A stretch of DNA of 64,000 bases from Streptomyces sp. DH12 (lineage in GTDB: Bacteria > Actinomycetota > Actinomycetes > Streptomycetales > Streptomycetaceae): positions 62,001-126,000 of the forward strand of contig NZ_JAHWGT010000012.1 of NCBI RefSeq assembly GCF_020873895.1. Reading direction: 5' to 3'. The notes under the pieces are model-generated. The model did no database searches. It was not told the DNA's origin and was given only the letters and a program-made list of their open reading frames with translations. The translations under genes were made by a program, and so were the position numbers. Within the stretch, counting starts at the first letter, position 1; every line of letters begins with the position of its first letter. This document shows, piece by piece, positions 8,962 to 16,744 of this stretch.

Positions 8962-9429
8962 ATGAGCGAGCGACTGCAGCCCGGCGACACCGCCCCCGCC
9001 TTCACCCTGCCCGACGCGGACGGCAAGGAGGTCTCGCTCGCGGACCACAGGGGCCGCAAGGTCATCGTCTACTTCTACCCCGCGGCCCTCACCCCCGGCT
9101 GTACCAAGCAGGCCTGCGACTTCACGGACAACCTCGACGTGCTGGCCGACGCCGGGTACGACGTGATCGGCGTGTCGCCGGACAAGCCGGAGAAGCTGGC
9201 GAAGTTCCGCGACAAGGAGGACCTGCGGGTCACTCTCGTCGGCGACCCGGAGAAGAAGGTCCTGGAGGCGTACGGCGCCTTCGGCGAGAAGAAGCTCTAC
9301 GGCAAGACGGTGACGGGCGTCATCCGCTCCACCGTCGTCGTCGACGCCGACGGCAAGGTCGAGCGCGCCCTGTACAACGTGAAGGCCACCGGCCACGTCG
9401 CGAAGATCATCAAGGACCTCGGCATCTGA
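8962..9429 (+). CDS. bcp: Thioredoxin-dependent thiol peroxidase (Bcp/PrxQ)
   Basis: A 155-residue peroxiredoxin that reduces hydrogen peroxide and organic hydroperoxides with thioredoxin. The active-site motif TPGCTKQACDF puts the peroxidatic cysteine at 47 and a resolving cysteine five residues later at 52, the atypical two-Cys arrangement of the BCP/PrxQ group. Length matches the family. The ATG at 8962 has a GAGGAG ribosome site 12 bases before it. Cytosolic; transcribed alone. Confidence 0.95.
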   Translation: MSERLQPGDTAPAFTLPDADGKEVSLADHRGRKVIVYFYPAALTPGCTKQACDFTDNLDVLADAGYDVIGVSPDKPEKLAKFRDKEDLRVTLVGDPEKKVLEAYGAFGEKKLYGKTVTGVIRSTVVVDADGKVERALYNVKATGHVAKIIKDLGI

Positions 9430-9586
9430 CCCCGGCGCCCGCCCCCTCCCGAACGGCCCGCACCGCCCCACCGGCGACCGGGCCGTTCCCCGTCCCCGTC
9501 CCCCACGTGACCGGCCGCCCACCGGTTCGTTGACCCATGCGAGACACGAACGCACGGCCGGGAACGGCGGACGGGGAGGGGGCGCG

Positions 9587-10216
9587 ATGGCAGTGGTCAG
9601 GTACACCCCGGAGCTGCTCAGGGAGGCAGCGCGGGCGACGAAGGACTGGGACGAAGCGGTCCGCTGGTGCGGCGGCACACCGACGGCCGGCAGCCGGCGC
9701 TACCTGCGCCGGAAGATGGCGGAGGCCGGCGTGGACACCGCGCACTTCCCCGCGCGGTGGGTCCGGCACACGGAGGAGGCCCTGCGCGAGGCCGTCGCCC
9801 TCTCGACCAGTGTCGGGGAAGTCGTGCGCCGCCTCGGCCTCCGCCCGGTCGGCGGGAACCACGCCCACATCAGCCGCCGGATCACGGCCCTCGGCATCGA
9901 CACCTCGCACTTCGCGCCGCACCGGCGGGCCGGCGCCACGCGGGCACGGCGGCCTCTGCTGTCCCTCCGGACACCGGAGGAGGGCAGAGTGCCCGGTGAG
10001 CGGCTCCGGCGCGAACTGCTGAAGAGAGGGGTGCCGGAGCTGTGCGCCTCGTGCGGTACGGGACCCGAGTGGAACGGCTCACCGCTCCGCCTCGAAGTCG
10101 ACCACCTCAGCGGCGAGTGGTGGGACAACCGCCCGGGGAACCTCCGGCTGCTCTGCCCGAACTGCCATGCCGTCACCGACACCTACCGGGGCCGCGGGCG
10201 CAGGGCCGTGGCGTGA
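9587..10216 (+). CDS. HNH endonuclease with two GIDTSHF-type modules
   Basis: A 209-residue protein. The C-terminal HNH domain shows CASC, then LEVDHLSGEWWDNRPGNL (the first His and Asn of the motif) and LLCPNCH, with the two CxxC pairs as zinc ligands. The N-terminal half contains two copies of a about 50-residue module, each a predicted helix-turn-helix ending in a consensus like LxxxGIDTSHF (GVDTAHF, GIDTSHF), presumably DNA-binding. The ATG at 9587 follows GGGGAGGGGG at 5-6 bases. The stop overlaps the GTG of a paralogous gene (GTGA). It lies between core genes bcp and a tRNA, and I suspect an insertion. Target and role (defence, mobile intron-like or phage-derived) are unknown. Confidence 0.82.
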   Translation: MAVVRYTPELLREAARATKDWDEAVRWCGGTPTAGSRRYLRRKMAEAGVDTAHFPARWVRHTEEALREAVALSTSVGEVVRRLGLRPVGGNHAHISRRITALGIDTSHFAPHRRAGATRARRPLLSLRTPEEGRVPGERLRRELLKRGVPELCASCGTGPEWNGSPLRLEVDHLSGEWWDNRPGNLRLLCPNCHAVTDTYRGRGRRAVA

Positions 10217-11052
10217 GCGGGCCCCGGTACACCCGCGACCTGCTGGCGAGGACCGCCGCCTCGTCCACCGGGCTCGTGGACCTCCTGCGCCGTCTAGGCG
10301 GTCCCGTCGGCGCCGGGCCCCTGAGGTACCTGCGCGGCAGGCTCGCGCACCACGGGATAGACACGTCCCACTTCGTGGAGGAGGCCCTGCCGACCCGGGA
10401 GAGGCGCGCGTACCCGCGGGACCGTCTGGAGGAGGCGGCGGCGCGCTCCCACAGTGTGCGGGAGGTGCTGGAGTACCTGGGTTGCCCGCCGCAGGACGGC
10501 TCCTACAGCCACATCAGGAAGAGGCTCGACCGGTTCGGGATCGACACCTCCCACTTCACGAGCGGTCGCAGGCACGGCCCCGGTCCCCTCCCCCGGGAGC
10601 CGCTGGCGGCCGCCGTCGCCGGGGCGAGGAGCATGGCGGGGGTGCTGCGGGCCCTCGGCCTTCCCGACACCGGTGCCGCACGCACCCGGGTGCGGCGGGG
10701 GCTGGAGGCGCACGAACTGTCCACCGCGCACTTCACGGGGCAGGCGCACCGCCGCGGCGCGGTCGCTCCCACCCGCAAGCCGGCCGGCGAAATCCTGCGG
10801 CGGCGGGCGCCCGGTTCGCCCCGGGTGAAGACCGCCGTGCTGCGGCGGGCCCTGGACGACATCGGGGTGCCCCGCCTCTGCACCGCGTGCGGTATCGGCG
10901 ACACCTGGCAGGGCAGGCGCCTGGTCCTGGAGATCGATCACGTCAACGGCGACCGGTTGGACAACCGCCGGGAGAACCTCCGGTACTTGTGCCCCTCGTG
11001 CCACAGCCAGACGGGCGGTTTCGCCCGCCGGTCCCCCACTTCCGGGGGGTGA
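10213..11052 (+). CDS. HNH endonuclease with three GIDTSHF-type modules
   Basis: A 279-residue paralogue of the preceding gene, starting at GTG 10213 and overlapping its stop by 4 bases, so the two are co-translated. Three N-terminal modules end in GIDTSHF, GIDTSHF and ELSTAHF. The HNH domain carries CTAC, LEIDHVNGDRLDNRRENL and LCPSCH. Compared with its partner it has one additional module and a longer basic linker (about 165-190). The same catalytic His-Asn-zinc framework is intact in both, so both could be active nickases or nucleases. Neighbouring repeats or an integrase are absent. Confidence 0.82.
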   Translation: MSGPRYTRDLLARTAASSTGLVDLLRRLGGPVGAGPLRYLRGRLAHHGIDTSHFVEEALPTRERRAYPRDRLEEAAARSHSVREVLEYLGCPPQDGSYSHIRKRLDRFGIDTSHFTSGRRHGPGPLPREPLAAAVAGARSMAGVLRALGLPDTGAARTRVRRGLEAHELSTAHFTGQAHRRGAVAPTRKPAGEILRRRAPGSPRVKTAVLRRALDDIGVPRLCTACGIGDTWQGRRLVLEIDHVNGDRLDNRRENLRYLCPSCHSQTGGFARRSPTSGG

Positions 11053-11077
11053 GCCGCCCGCTAGAGTAGGCCCGGAC

Positions 11078-11153
11078 GGGTCCGTACCCCAGCTGGCCGA
11101 GAGGGCGCCGGTTTAGGTCCGGTGTGTCGTGGGTTCGAGTCCCACCGGGCCCA
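11078..11153 (+). tRNA. tRNA with UAG (leucine) anticodon, atypical structure
   Basis: Acceptor GGGTCCG (11078-11084) pairs with CGGGCCC (11146-11152, one G-U), discriminator A. Anticodon stem GCCGG/CCGGT encloses TTTAGGT, giving anticodon UAG (11114-11116) for CUA leucine codons. T-arm GTGGG-TTCGAGT-CCCAC is perfect. The D-arm (three base pairs, AGCTGGCCGAGA loop) resembles the class II Leu/Ser type, but only five bases (GTGTC) separate the anticodon stem from the T-stem, where bacterial tRNA-Leu normally has a long variable arm. CCA is not encoded. It may be a divergent functional tRNA or a degenerating copy. Confidence 0.7.
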
Positions 11154-11160
11154 CGGAGAG

Positions 11161-11196
11161 ACGGCCCCGCACTTCCCTGGGAACGTGCGGGGCCGT
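11161..11196. terminator. Hairpin between tRNA and rdgB
   Basis: ACGGCCCCGCAC (11161-11172) pairs perfectly with GTGCGGGGCCGT (11185-11196), and the loop itself can pair (TTCCC/GGGAA). Placed 8 bases after the tRNA and 9 bases after the convergent rdgB stop, so it can end both transcripts. Confidence 0.75.
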
Positions 11197-11204
11197 TCCG
11201 TCTC

Positions 11205-11807
11205 TCAGCCCAGCAGTTCCCGCAGGGACGGGAGCAGGGCGCGGAAGGCCTGGCCGCGGTGGCTGATGGCGTTCTTCTCGGCCGGGGTGAGTTGGGCGCA
11301 GGTGCGGGTGTCGCCGTCGGGCTGGAGGATCGGGTCGTAGCCGAAGCCGCCGCTGCCCTCGGGGGCGTACCGGAGGGTGCCGTTGAGGCGGCCTTCGACG
11401 ACGCGTTCGGTGCCGTCGGGGAGGGCGAGGGCGGCCGCGCAGGCGAAGTGGGCGCGTCGGTGGGGGGTGTCGATGTCGGCGAGCTGGGCGAGGAGGAGGT
11501 CGAGGTTGGCCTGGTCGTCGCCGTGGCGGCCGGCCCAGCGGGCGGAGAAGATGCCGGGGGCGCCGCCGAGGACGTCGACGCAGAGGCCGGAGTCGTCGGC
11601 GACGGCGGGGTGGCCGGTGGCGCGGGCGAGGGCGTGGGCCTTGAGGAGGGCGTTCTCGGCGAAGGTGACGCCGGTCTCCTTGACGTCGGGGACGTCGGGG
11701 TGGGCGTCGGCGCCGACGAGTTCGTGGGTGAGTCCGGCGTCGGCGAGGATGGCGCGGAGTTCGGTGATCTTCCCGGCGTTGCGGGTGGCGAGGATCAGGC
11801 GGGTCAT
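11205..11807 (-). CDS. rdgB: XTP/dITP pyrophosphatase (RdgB/HAM1)
   Basis: A 200-residue house-cleaning enzyme that hydrolyses non-canonical purine triphosphates (XTP, dITP, ITP) to the monophosphates. Motifs in order: LATRNAGKITEL near the N-terminus, ADDSGLCVD in the middle with the metal-binding acidic pair, GGFGYDP, and EKNAISHRGQA near the C-terminus. Length is normal. Downstream of rph and a lipoprotein gene in the same orientation, which is the usual order rph-(lipoprotein)-rdgB in Streptomyces; the 29-base gap suggests co-transcription. Confidence 0.95.
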   Translation of the reverse strand: MTRLILATRNAGKITELRAILADAGLTHELVGADAHPDVPDVKETGVTFAENALLKAHALARATGHPAVADDSGLCVDVLGGAPGIFSARWAGRHGDDQANLDLLLAQLADIDTPHRRAHFACAAALALPDGTERVVEGRLNGTLRYAPEGSGGFGYDPILQPDGDTRTCAQLTPAEKNAISHRGQAFRALLPSLRELLG

Positions 11808-11836
11808 GGGGTCCAGTATCGCGAGGGGGTCGGGGG

Positions 11837-12217
11837 TCAGGGGGTGCAGACCTTGCCGATCTCGGCGGCGGCGTCGGTGACGGGCTTGAGGTCGGGGGTG
11901 GTGTCGCCGTCGCGGACGGCGGTGCGGACCTGTTCGACGCCGGTGGAGAGGCCGTCGACGGCCTTGGAGAGGTCGGCGTTGCCGGTCTTCTCCTTGAGGG
12001 TGGCGAGTTCCTGGTCGATGGCGGTGAGGGATTCCTCGATCTGGGTGGGGTCGCCGGCGTTGGAGGCGGCCTGGCTGAGGCGGTCGACGCTGGTGGCGAT
12101 GGCGTCGGCGGCCTGGACGCAGCCGAGTGCGGTGTCGAGGGTGCCGCAGCCGGTGAGGGCGAGGGCGGCGGTGAGCGCGGTGCCGGCGACGAGGGTGGTG
12201 GTGCGGTGTCGGCGCAT
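11837..12217 (-). CDS. Small secreted lipoprotein
   Basis: A 126-residue protein with an N-terminal RRHR motif, a hydrophobic stretch and a lipobox LTGC with the acylated Cys at 24, so it should be anchored to the outer face of the membrane. The mature part is mainly helical with acidic and Gln/Lys-rich segments (about 48-100), and cysteines at 33 and 124 could form a disulfide. A GGAGGA ribosome site precedes the ATG at 12217. No enzymatic motif is visible and I do not recognise the family; it lies between rph and rdgB. Confidence 0.8.
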   Translation of the reverse strand: MRRHRTTTLVAGTALTAALALTGCGTLDTALGCVQAADAIATSVDRLSQAASNAGDPTQIEESLTAIDQELATLKEKTGNADLSKAVDGLSTGVEQVRTAVRDGDTTPDLKPVTDAAAEIGKVCTP

Positions 12218-12306
12218 GGGTGGGTCCTCCCCTGGCTGGTGCGGGCGTACGGCGGTGTCCGTGCGTCCGTGTTCGGTGGGACGCCGCCGGGGGGCGGCGT
12301 GGTTGC

Positions 12307-13041
12307 TCAGGGGGTGGCGGTGTCGAGTGCCTGGCGCTGGAGGGCGGCGAGGTCGGCGCAGCCGCCGGTGGCGAGGTCGAGGAGGGCGTTGAGTTCCTTG
12401 CGGTCGAAGGGTTCGGCTTCGGCGGTGCCCTGGACTTCGACGAAGCGGCCGTCGCCGGTGCAGACGACGTTCATGTCGGTTTCGGCGCGGACGTCCTCCT
12501 CGTAGCGGAGGTCGAGGAGGGGGATGCCGTCGACGATGCCGACGGAGACGGCGGCGACGGTGCCGGTGAGGGGTTTGCGGCCGGCTTTGACGAGCTTCTT
12601 GGTCTGGGCCCAGGCGATGGCGTCGGCGAGGGCGACGTAGGCGCCGGTGATGGCGGTGGTGCGGGTGCCGCCGTCGGCTTGGAGGACGTCGCAGTCGAGG
12701 ACGATGGTGTTCTCGCCGAGGGCCTTGTAGTCGATGACGGCGCGCAGGGAGCGGCCGATGAGGCGGGAGATCTCGTGGGTGCGGCCGCCGATCTTGCCGC
12801 GGACGGATTCGCGGTCGCCGCGGGTGTTGGTGGCGCGGGGGAGCATGGAGTATTCGGCGGTGACCCAGCCTTCGCCGCTGCCCTTGCGCCAGCGGGGGAC
12901 GCCTTCGGTGACGGAGGCGGTGCACAGGACGCGGGTGTCGCCGCAGGAGATGAGGACGGAGCCCTCGGCGTGCTTGCTCCAGCCGCGGTGGATGGTCACC
13001 GGGCGGAGTTGTTCGGGGGTGCGGCCGTCGATTCGGGTCAT
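12307..13041 (-). CDS. rph: Ribonuclease PH
   Basis: A 244-residue phosphorolytic 3'-5' exoribonuclease that trims tRNA 3' ends using phosphate. Recognisable features are [15 protein letters not shown] at the start, [11 protein letters not shown], the Arg-rich [25 protein letters not shown] segment (broken here for length: active-site Arg in RLIGRSLRA), [19 protein letters not shown] and [15 protein letters not shown] with catalytic Asp residues. Family length is normal. First gene of the rph-lipoprotein-rdgB group. Confidence 0.95.
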   Translation of the reverse strand: MTRIDGRTPEQLRPVTIHRGWSKHAEGSVLISCGDTRVLCTASVTEGVPRWRKGSGEGWVTAEYSMLPRATNTRGDRESVRGKIGGRTHEISRLIGRSLRAVIDYKALGENTIVLDCDVLQADGGTRTTAITGAYVALADAIAWAQTKKLVKAGRKPLTGTVAAVSVGIVDGIPLLDLRYEEDVRAETDMNVVCTGDGRFVEVQGTAEAEPFDRKELNALLDLATGGCADLAALQRQALDTATP

Positions 13042-13134
13042 GGCGAAGAGCCTAGGGGCTGGCGGGGGTGGTGTGTGCCGGGGTGGGGGCGGGAGTGGGG
13101 GTGGGGGGTGCGCGGTGGGGTCGGGGACGCGGCG

Positions 13135-13178
13135 GGGCCCGTCCCCGTACTGCCGGATGGCGGTGCGGGGGCGGGCCC
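13135..13178 (-). terminator. Terminator downstream of EIIB gene
   Basis: GGGCCCG (13135-13141) with CCCCG inside pairs with CGGGGGCGGGCCC (ending 13178), giving a long interrupted stem. It follows the stop of the EIIB gene (13208, minus strand) and precedes rph. Confidence 0.5.
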
Positions 13179-13207
13179 GGTGAGGTGGGGTGCCGGTCAG
13201 CGGCGGG

Positions 13208-13441
13208 TCACATCATGTCTTCGATCTCGCCGGCGATGGGGTCGGCGTCGGTGCCGATGACGACCTGGATGGCGGTGCCCATCTTGACGACGCCGTGGGC
13301 GCCTGCGGCCTTGAGGGCGGCTTCGTCGACCAGGTCGGGGTTGCTGACCTCGGTGCGGAGGCGGGTGATGCAGCCTTCGACCTCTTCGATGTTGTCGATC
13401 CCCCCGAGCCCGGCGACGATCTTCTCAGCCTTGCTGGCCAT
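13208..13441 (-). CDS. nagF: PTS N-acetylglucosamine-specific EIIB
   Basis: A stand-alone 77-residue EIIB domain. The phosphorylated cysteine is Cys24 in VEGCITRLR, the glucose/GlcNAc-family motif. It accepts phosphate from EIIA and gives it to the sugar carried by the EIIC genes just divergent from it. The ATG at 13441 was chosen (MASKAEKI), since this is where EIIB domains begin; an upstream start would add 20 unrelated residues. In S. coelicolor the syntenic gene is nagF. The dre operator at 13609 lies in the shared upstream region, consistent with DasR control. Confidence 0.92.
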   Translation of the reverse strand: MASKAEKIVAGLGGIDNIEEVEGCITRLRTEVSNPDLVDEAALKAAGAHGVVKMGTAIQVVIGTDADPIAGEIEDMM

Positions 13442-13608
13442 GTCTTTCTCCCTGTGTTCGCAGAGCGCAGTCTCGGCGCGCCGTTCGTCAGCGTTTGTCA
13501 CGGTAACTCACGGTTGGCCCATCTACGCAGGCGAGTCGCCGCTCGGTCCTCGAACATGACGATCACCGGCACCCTGCCCGCGGGCGGGCTCGGGCGGAGC
13601 CTATCGCA

Positions 13609-13624
13609 ACTGGTCTACACCAGT
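13609..13624. promoter_or_regulatory. DasR operator (dre) before nagE1
   Basis: ACTGGTCTACACCAGT, a near-perfect inverted repeat that matches the dre consensus ACTGGTCTAGACCAGT in 15 of 16 bases. It lies 20 bases upstream of the EIIC start at 13644 and 168 bases upstream of the divergent EIIB start. DasR is a GntR repressor released by glucosamine-6-phosphate (established for S. coelicolor). Confidence 0.9.
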
Positions 13625-13643
13625 CTGTTCCGGGAGGACGCGG

Positions 13644-14915
13644 ATGAGCAAGGAGAGCGCGCAGGGGGCGGGTGCCCCGCGCAGGTCGCGGTGGAGCGGT
13701 CTGTTCCAGGGGTTGCAGAAGATCGGGCGGAGCCTTCAGCTGCCGGTGGCGGTGCTGCCGGCGGCGGGTCTGCTGGTGAGTCTGGGCAACCTGTTCTCGG
13801 CGTATCTGGACGGGCCGTTCTGGGAGCGGACGTCGGAGGTGCTGCTGAAGGGGGGGACGGCGATCCTGGACGGTTCGTTCGGGTTGCCGCTGCTCTTCTG
13901 CATCGGGGTGGCGATCGGGTTCGCGAAGAAGGCGGACGGGTCGACGGCGCTGGCGGCGGTGGTCGGGTTCCTCGTCTACTTCAACGTGCTCCAGGCGTTC
14001 CCGCGGGAGGGGACGGTGACGGCGGACGTGCCGGAGGGGGTGCCGCAGAACCCGGGGGTGCTGGGGGGCATCCTGATCGGCCTGCTGACGGCGGTGGTGT
14101 GGCAGCGGTACCACCGTACGAAGCTGGTCGACTGGTTGGGCTTCTTCAACGGGCGCCGGCTGGTGCCGATCCAGATGGCGTTCCTGTGCGTGGTGCTGGG
14201 TGTGCTGTTCGGGCTGCTGTGGGAGCCGGTCGGTGCGGCGCTGGAGTGGTTCGCGCGGCACCTGATCGACCTGGGGGCGTGGGGCGCGGGCATCTTCGGT
14301 CTGGCGAACCGGCTGCTGATCCCGGTGGGGATGCACCAGTTCCTCAACACGTTCTTCTGGTTCCAGGCGGGTGAGTTCACGCGGCCGGACGGGACGGTGG
14401 TGCGGGGCGACCTGACGCGGTTCTTCGCGGAGGACCCGACGGCGGGGCAGTTCATGTCGGGCTTCTTCCCGATCATGATGTTCGGCCTGCCGGCGGCGGC
14501 GCTCGCCATCGCGCACACGGCGCGGCCGGAGCGGCGGCACGAGGTGACGGGGCTGATGGTGTCGGTGGCGTTGACGTCGTTCGTGACGGGGGTGACGGAG
14601 CCGATCGAGTTCTCGTTCATGTTCGCGGCGCCGCTGCTGTACGGGTTGCACGCGCTGCTGACGGGGGCGTCCATGGTGGTGACGTGGGCGCTGGGGGTGC
14701 ATGCGGGGTTCAGCTTCTCGGCGGGGTTGATCGACTACGTGGTGAACTGGCACCTGGACACGAAACCCTGGTTGATCATTCCGATCGGTCTGGGGTTCGC
14801 GGTGGTCTACTACGTCGTGTTCCGCTTCGCGATCACGTTCTTCGACCTGCCGACGCCGGGGCGCGAGCCGGAGGAGGTGGAGGAGGAGTCGGAGCGGCGG
14901 ACGACGGCGCCGTAG
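13644..14915 (+). CDS. nagE1: PTS N-acetylglucosamine transporter EIIC
   Basis: A 423-residue EIIC permease of the glucose/GlcNAc family, with about ten hydrophobic segments between residues 30 and 405. The sugar-binding loop motif appears as FVTGVTEPIEFSF, and AIGFAKKADGSTALAA is conserved with the paralogue at 15285. It lacks fused EIIB and EIIA domains, so it must work with the separate EIIB (13208) and an EIIA encoded elsewhere. GGAGGA lies 6-11 bases upstream of the ATG. In S. coelicolor the adjacent copy (nagE2) is the principal transporter; the role of nagE1 is less clear. Confidence 0.9.
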   Translation: MSKESAQGAGAPRRSRWSGLFQGLQKIGRSLQLPVAVLPAAGLLVSLGNLFSAYLDGPFWERTSEVLLKGGTAILDGSFGLPLLFCIGVAIGFAKKADGSTALAAVVGFLVYFNVLQAFPREGTVTADVPEGVPQNPGVLGGILIGLLTAVVWQRYHRTKLVDWLGFFNGRRLVPIQMAFLCVVLGVLFGLLWEPVGAALEWFARHLIDLGAWGAGIFGLANRLLIPVGMHQFLNTFFWFQAGEFTRPDGTVVRGDLTRFFAEDPTAGQFMSGFFPIMMFGLPAAALAIAHTARPERRHEVTGLMVSVALTSFVTGVTEPIEFSFMFAAPLLYGLHALLTGASMVVTWALGVHAGFSFSAGLIDYVVNWHLDTKPWLIIPIGLGFAVVYYVVFRFAITFFDLPTPGREPEEVEEESERRTTAP

Positions 14916-15037
14916 CGGGGAGCCGTGCGGCGCTCCGGCCGTCCTCGCTCCCGGGCCTCCGTGCCCCCGCCTCCGCCCGCACCCCCGCCCGCGTCCCCGC
15001 TTCCGCCCCCGTCCGCGCCCCGAACCGCCCCTGTGAG

Positions 15038-15065
15038 AGCCCTCGGACCGCCCGGTCCGGGGGCT
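15038..15065 (+). terminator. Terminator after nagE1
   Basis: AGCCCTCGGACC (15038-15049) and GGTCCGGGGGCT (15054-15065) form a 12-base-pair stem with one T-G pair and a four-base loop. It lies in the 369-base gap between the two EIIC genes; that gap otherwise holds only C-rich low-complexity sequence and the operators at 15164-15195. Confidence 0.7.
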
Positions 15066-15163
15066 TCGCGCTCGCCTTGGCCGGGGGCTTGCCGGGCGCG
15101 TACGGGCTGTAGGGAACGCGTCACGTATTTGCAGGTTCCTTATCTATCCCCGACCGTGCTACA

Positions 15164-15195
15164 ACAGGTCTACACCAGCACTGGTGTAGACCACG
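15164..15195. promoter_or_regulatory. Tandem DasR operators (dre) before nagE2
   Basis: Two abutting 16-base sites: ACAGGTCTACACCAGC (15164-15179) and ACTGGTGTAGACCACG (15180-15195). Each keeps the TGGTGTAGACCA / GGTCTACACCA core of the dre consensus in opposite orientation, and together they form a larger palindrome. They end 89 bases before the nagE2 start. Confidence 0.85.
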
Positions 15196-15284
15196 CGGCC
15201 CCGTCCCCCGTGCCGCGTCCCCCTGAGACGCCGCCGTCCCCCTTTTCCTTCCCTGGGCGGCGCCTTGCCCACTGGAGGAAGTAG

Positions 15285-16550
15285 ATGAGTACGGCCAGCA
15301 CCGCCCCCGCGGCGGAGAAGAAGAAGGGCGCGGGCGCGATGGCTGTCATGCAGCGCATCGGCCGCAGCCTGATGCTGCCGGTCGCCGTGCTGCCCGCCGC
15401 CGCGCTCCTCGTGCGGTTCGGCCAGCCCGACATGCTGGGCAGGGAGTCGTTCCCGGCCTTCATCACCAAGATCGCGGGCTATATGGCCGCGGGTGGCGGC
15501 GCCCTGCTCGACAACATGGCGCTGCTCTTCGCGGTCGGCATCGCCATCGGGTTCGCGAAGAAGTCCGACGGGTCGACCGCCCTCGCCGCGGTGGCCGGCT
15601 ACCTGGTCTTCAAGAGCGTGCTGGGCACCTTCACGGACAGCAGCCTGCCCAAGAAGGAAGCCATCGTCGACGGCAAGATCGTCATGGTGGAGCAGGCGGT
15701 CGACGCCAAGGTGCTCGGCGGCGTGGTCATGGGCATCATCGTGGCCCTGCTCTACCAGCGCTTCCACCGCACCAAGCTGCCCGACTGGGCGGGCTTCTTC
15801 GGCGGTCGCCGGCTCGTCCCGATCCTCTCCGCCTTCGCCGGTCTGCTCACCGGCATCGTCTTCGGGCTCATCTGGCCGTGGCTCGGCGCGGGTCTGCACT
15901 GGTTCGGTGAGAGCCTCGTCAACTCCGGCGCCGTCGGCGCGGGCATCTTCGGTGTCGCCAACCGCGCGCTGATCCCGGTCGGCATGCACCACCTGCTGAA
16001 CTCCTTCCCGTGGTTCCAGGCGGGCGAGTACAACGGCAAGAGCGGTGACATCGCCCGCTTCCTCGAAGGCGACCCGACCGCCGGGCAGTTCATGACCGGC
16101 TTCTTCCCCATCATGATGTTCGCGCTCCCCGCGGCCTGCCTCGCCATCGTCCACTGCGCCCGCCCCGAGCGCCGCAAGGTCGTCGGCGGCATGATGTTCT
16201 CGCTCGCGCTGACCTCGTTCGTCACCGGTGTCACCGAGCCGATCGAGTTCACCTTCATGTTCATCGCCCCGGTCCTCTACGCCCTGCACGCGGTGCTGAC
16301 CGGCGTCTCGATGGCGCTGACCTGGGCGCTCGGCATGAAGGACGGCTTCGGCTTCTCCGCCGGCGCGGTCGACTTCTTCCTCAACCTGGGCATCGCCACC
16401 AACCCGTGGGGCCTGGCCCTGGTCGGCCTGTGCTTCGCGGCCGTCTACTACGTGGTCTTCCGCTTCGCGATCCTGAAGTTCGACCTGCCGACGCCGGGCC
16501 GCGAGTCCGACGAGGAGCTGGCGGAGCTGCAGAAGGCCGAGGCGAAGTAG
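15285..16550 (+). CDS. nagE2: PTS N-acetylglucosamine transporter EIIC
   Basis: A 421-residue EIIC permease, closely similar to the gene at 13644 (shared AIGFAKKSDGSTALAAVAGYLV, GRRLVPI, PTAGQF.TGFFPIMMF and VTGVTEPIEF). It transports GlcNAc with concomitant phosphorylation through the separate EIIB. The N-terminus is short (EKKKGAGAMAVMQRIGRSL) before the first helix. GGAGG is 8-9 bases before the ATG. In S. coelicolor the syntenic nagE2 is the functional GlcNAc transporter, and DasR sites precede it as here. Confidence 0.93.
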   Translation: MSTASTAPAAEKKKGAGAMAVMQRIGRSLMLPVAVLPAAALLVRFGQPDMLGRESFPAFITKIAGYMAAGGGALLDNMALLFAVGIAIGFAKKSDGSTALAAVAGYLVFKSVLGTFTDSSLPKKEAIVDGKIVMVEQAVDAKVLGGVVMGIIVALLYQRFHRTKLPDWAGFFGGRRLVPILSAFAGLLTGIVFGLIWPWLGAGLHWFGESLVNSGAVGAGIFGVANRALIPVGMHHLLNSFPWFQAGEYNGKSGDIARFLEGDPTAGQFMTGFFPIMMFALPAACLAIVHCARPERRKVVGGMMFSLALTSFVTGVTEPIEFTFMFIAPVLYALHAVLTGVSMALTWALGMKDGFGFSAGAVDFFLNLGIATNPWGLALVGLCFAAVYYVVFRFAILKFDLPTPGRESDEELAELQKAEAK

Positions 16551-16592
16551 CCACGCCCCGCGAGCCGACCCGATCGGCGAGACACCCCCGAG

Positions 16593-16619
16593 GCCCGGCC
16601 GTCCACCCGACGGCCGGGC
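16593..16619 (+). terminator. Terminator after nagE2
   Basis: GCCCGGCCGTC (16593-16603) and GACGGCCGGGC (16609-16619) form a perfect 11-base-pair stem with a five-base loop, followed by TTCGG. Located 43 bases past the nagE2 stop. Confidence 0.8.
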
Positions 16620-16744
16620 TTCGGCGTACCCGGGCGCGTGGCGTGCCGGGGCGGGGGTGAGTCGGGGCGCGGGGCGTGCCGGGGCGCGTGGCTGCCGGGG
16701 CGGGGGTGGGGCGGGCCGGCCGGGCGCGGCGGACCGGGGGGCGC

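Noticed and set aside
11078-11153. tRNA as an attachment site for an integrated element
   Set aside because: No integrase, excisionase or direct repeat of the tRNA 3' end was seen on either side. The HNH pair is upstream, not downstream, of the tRNA.
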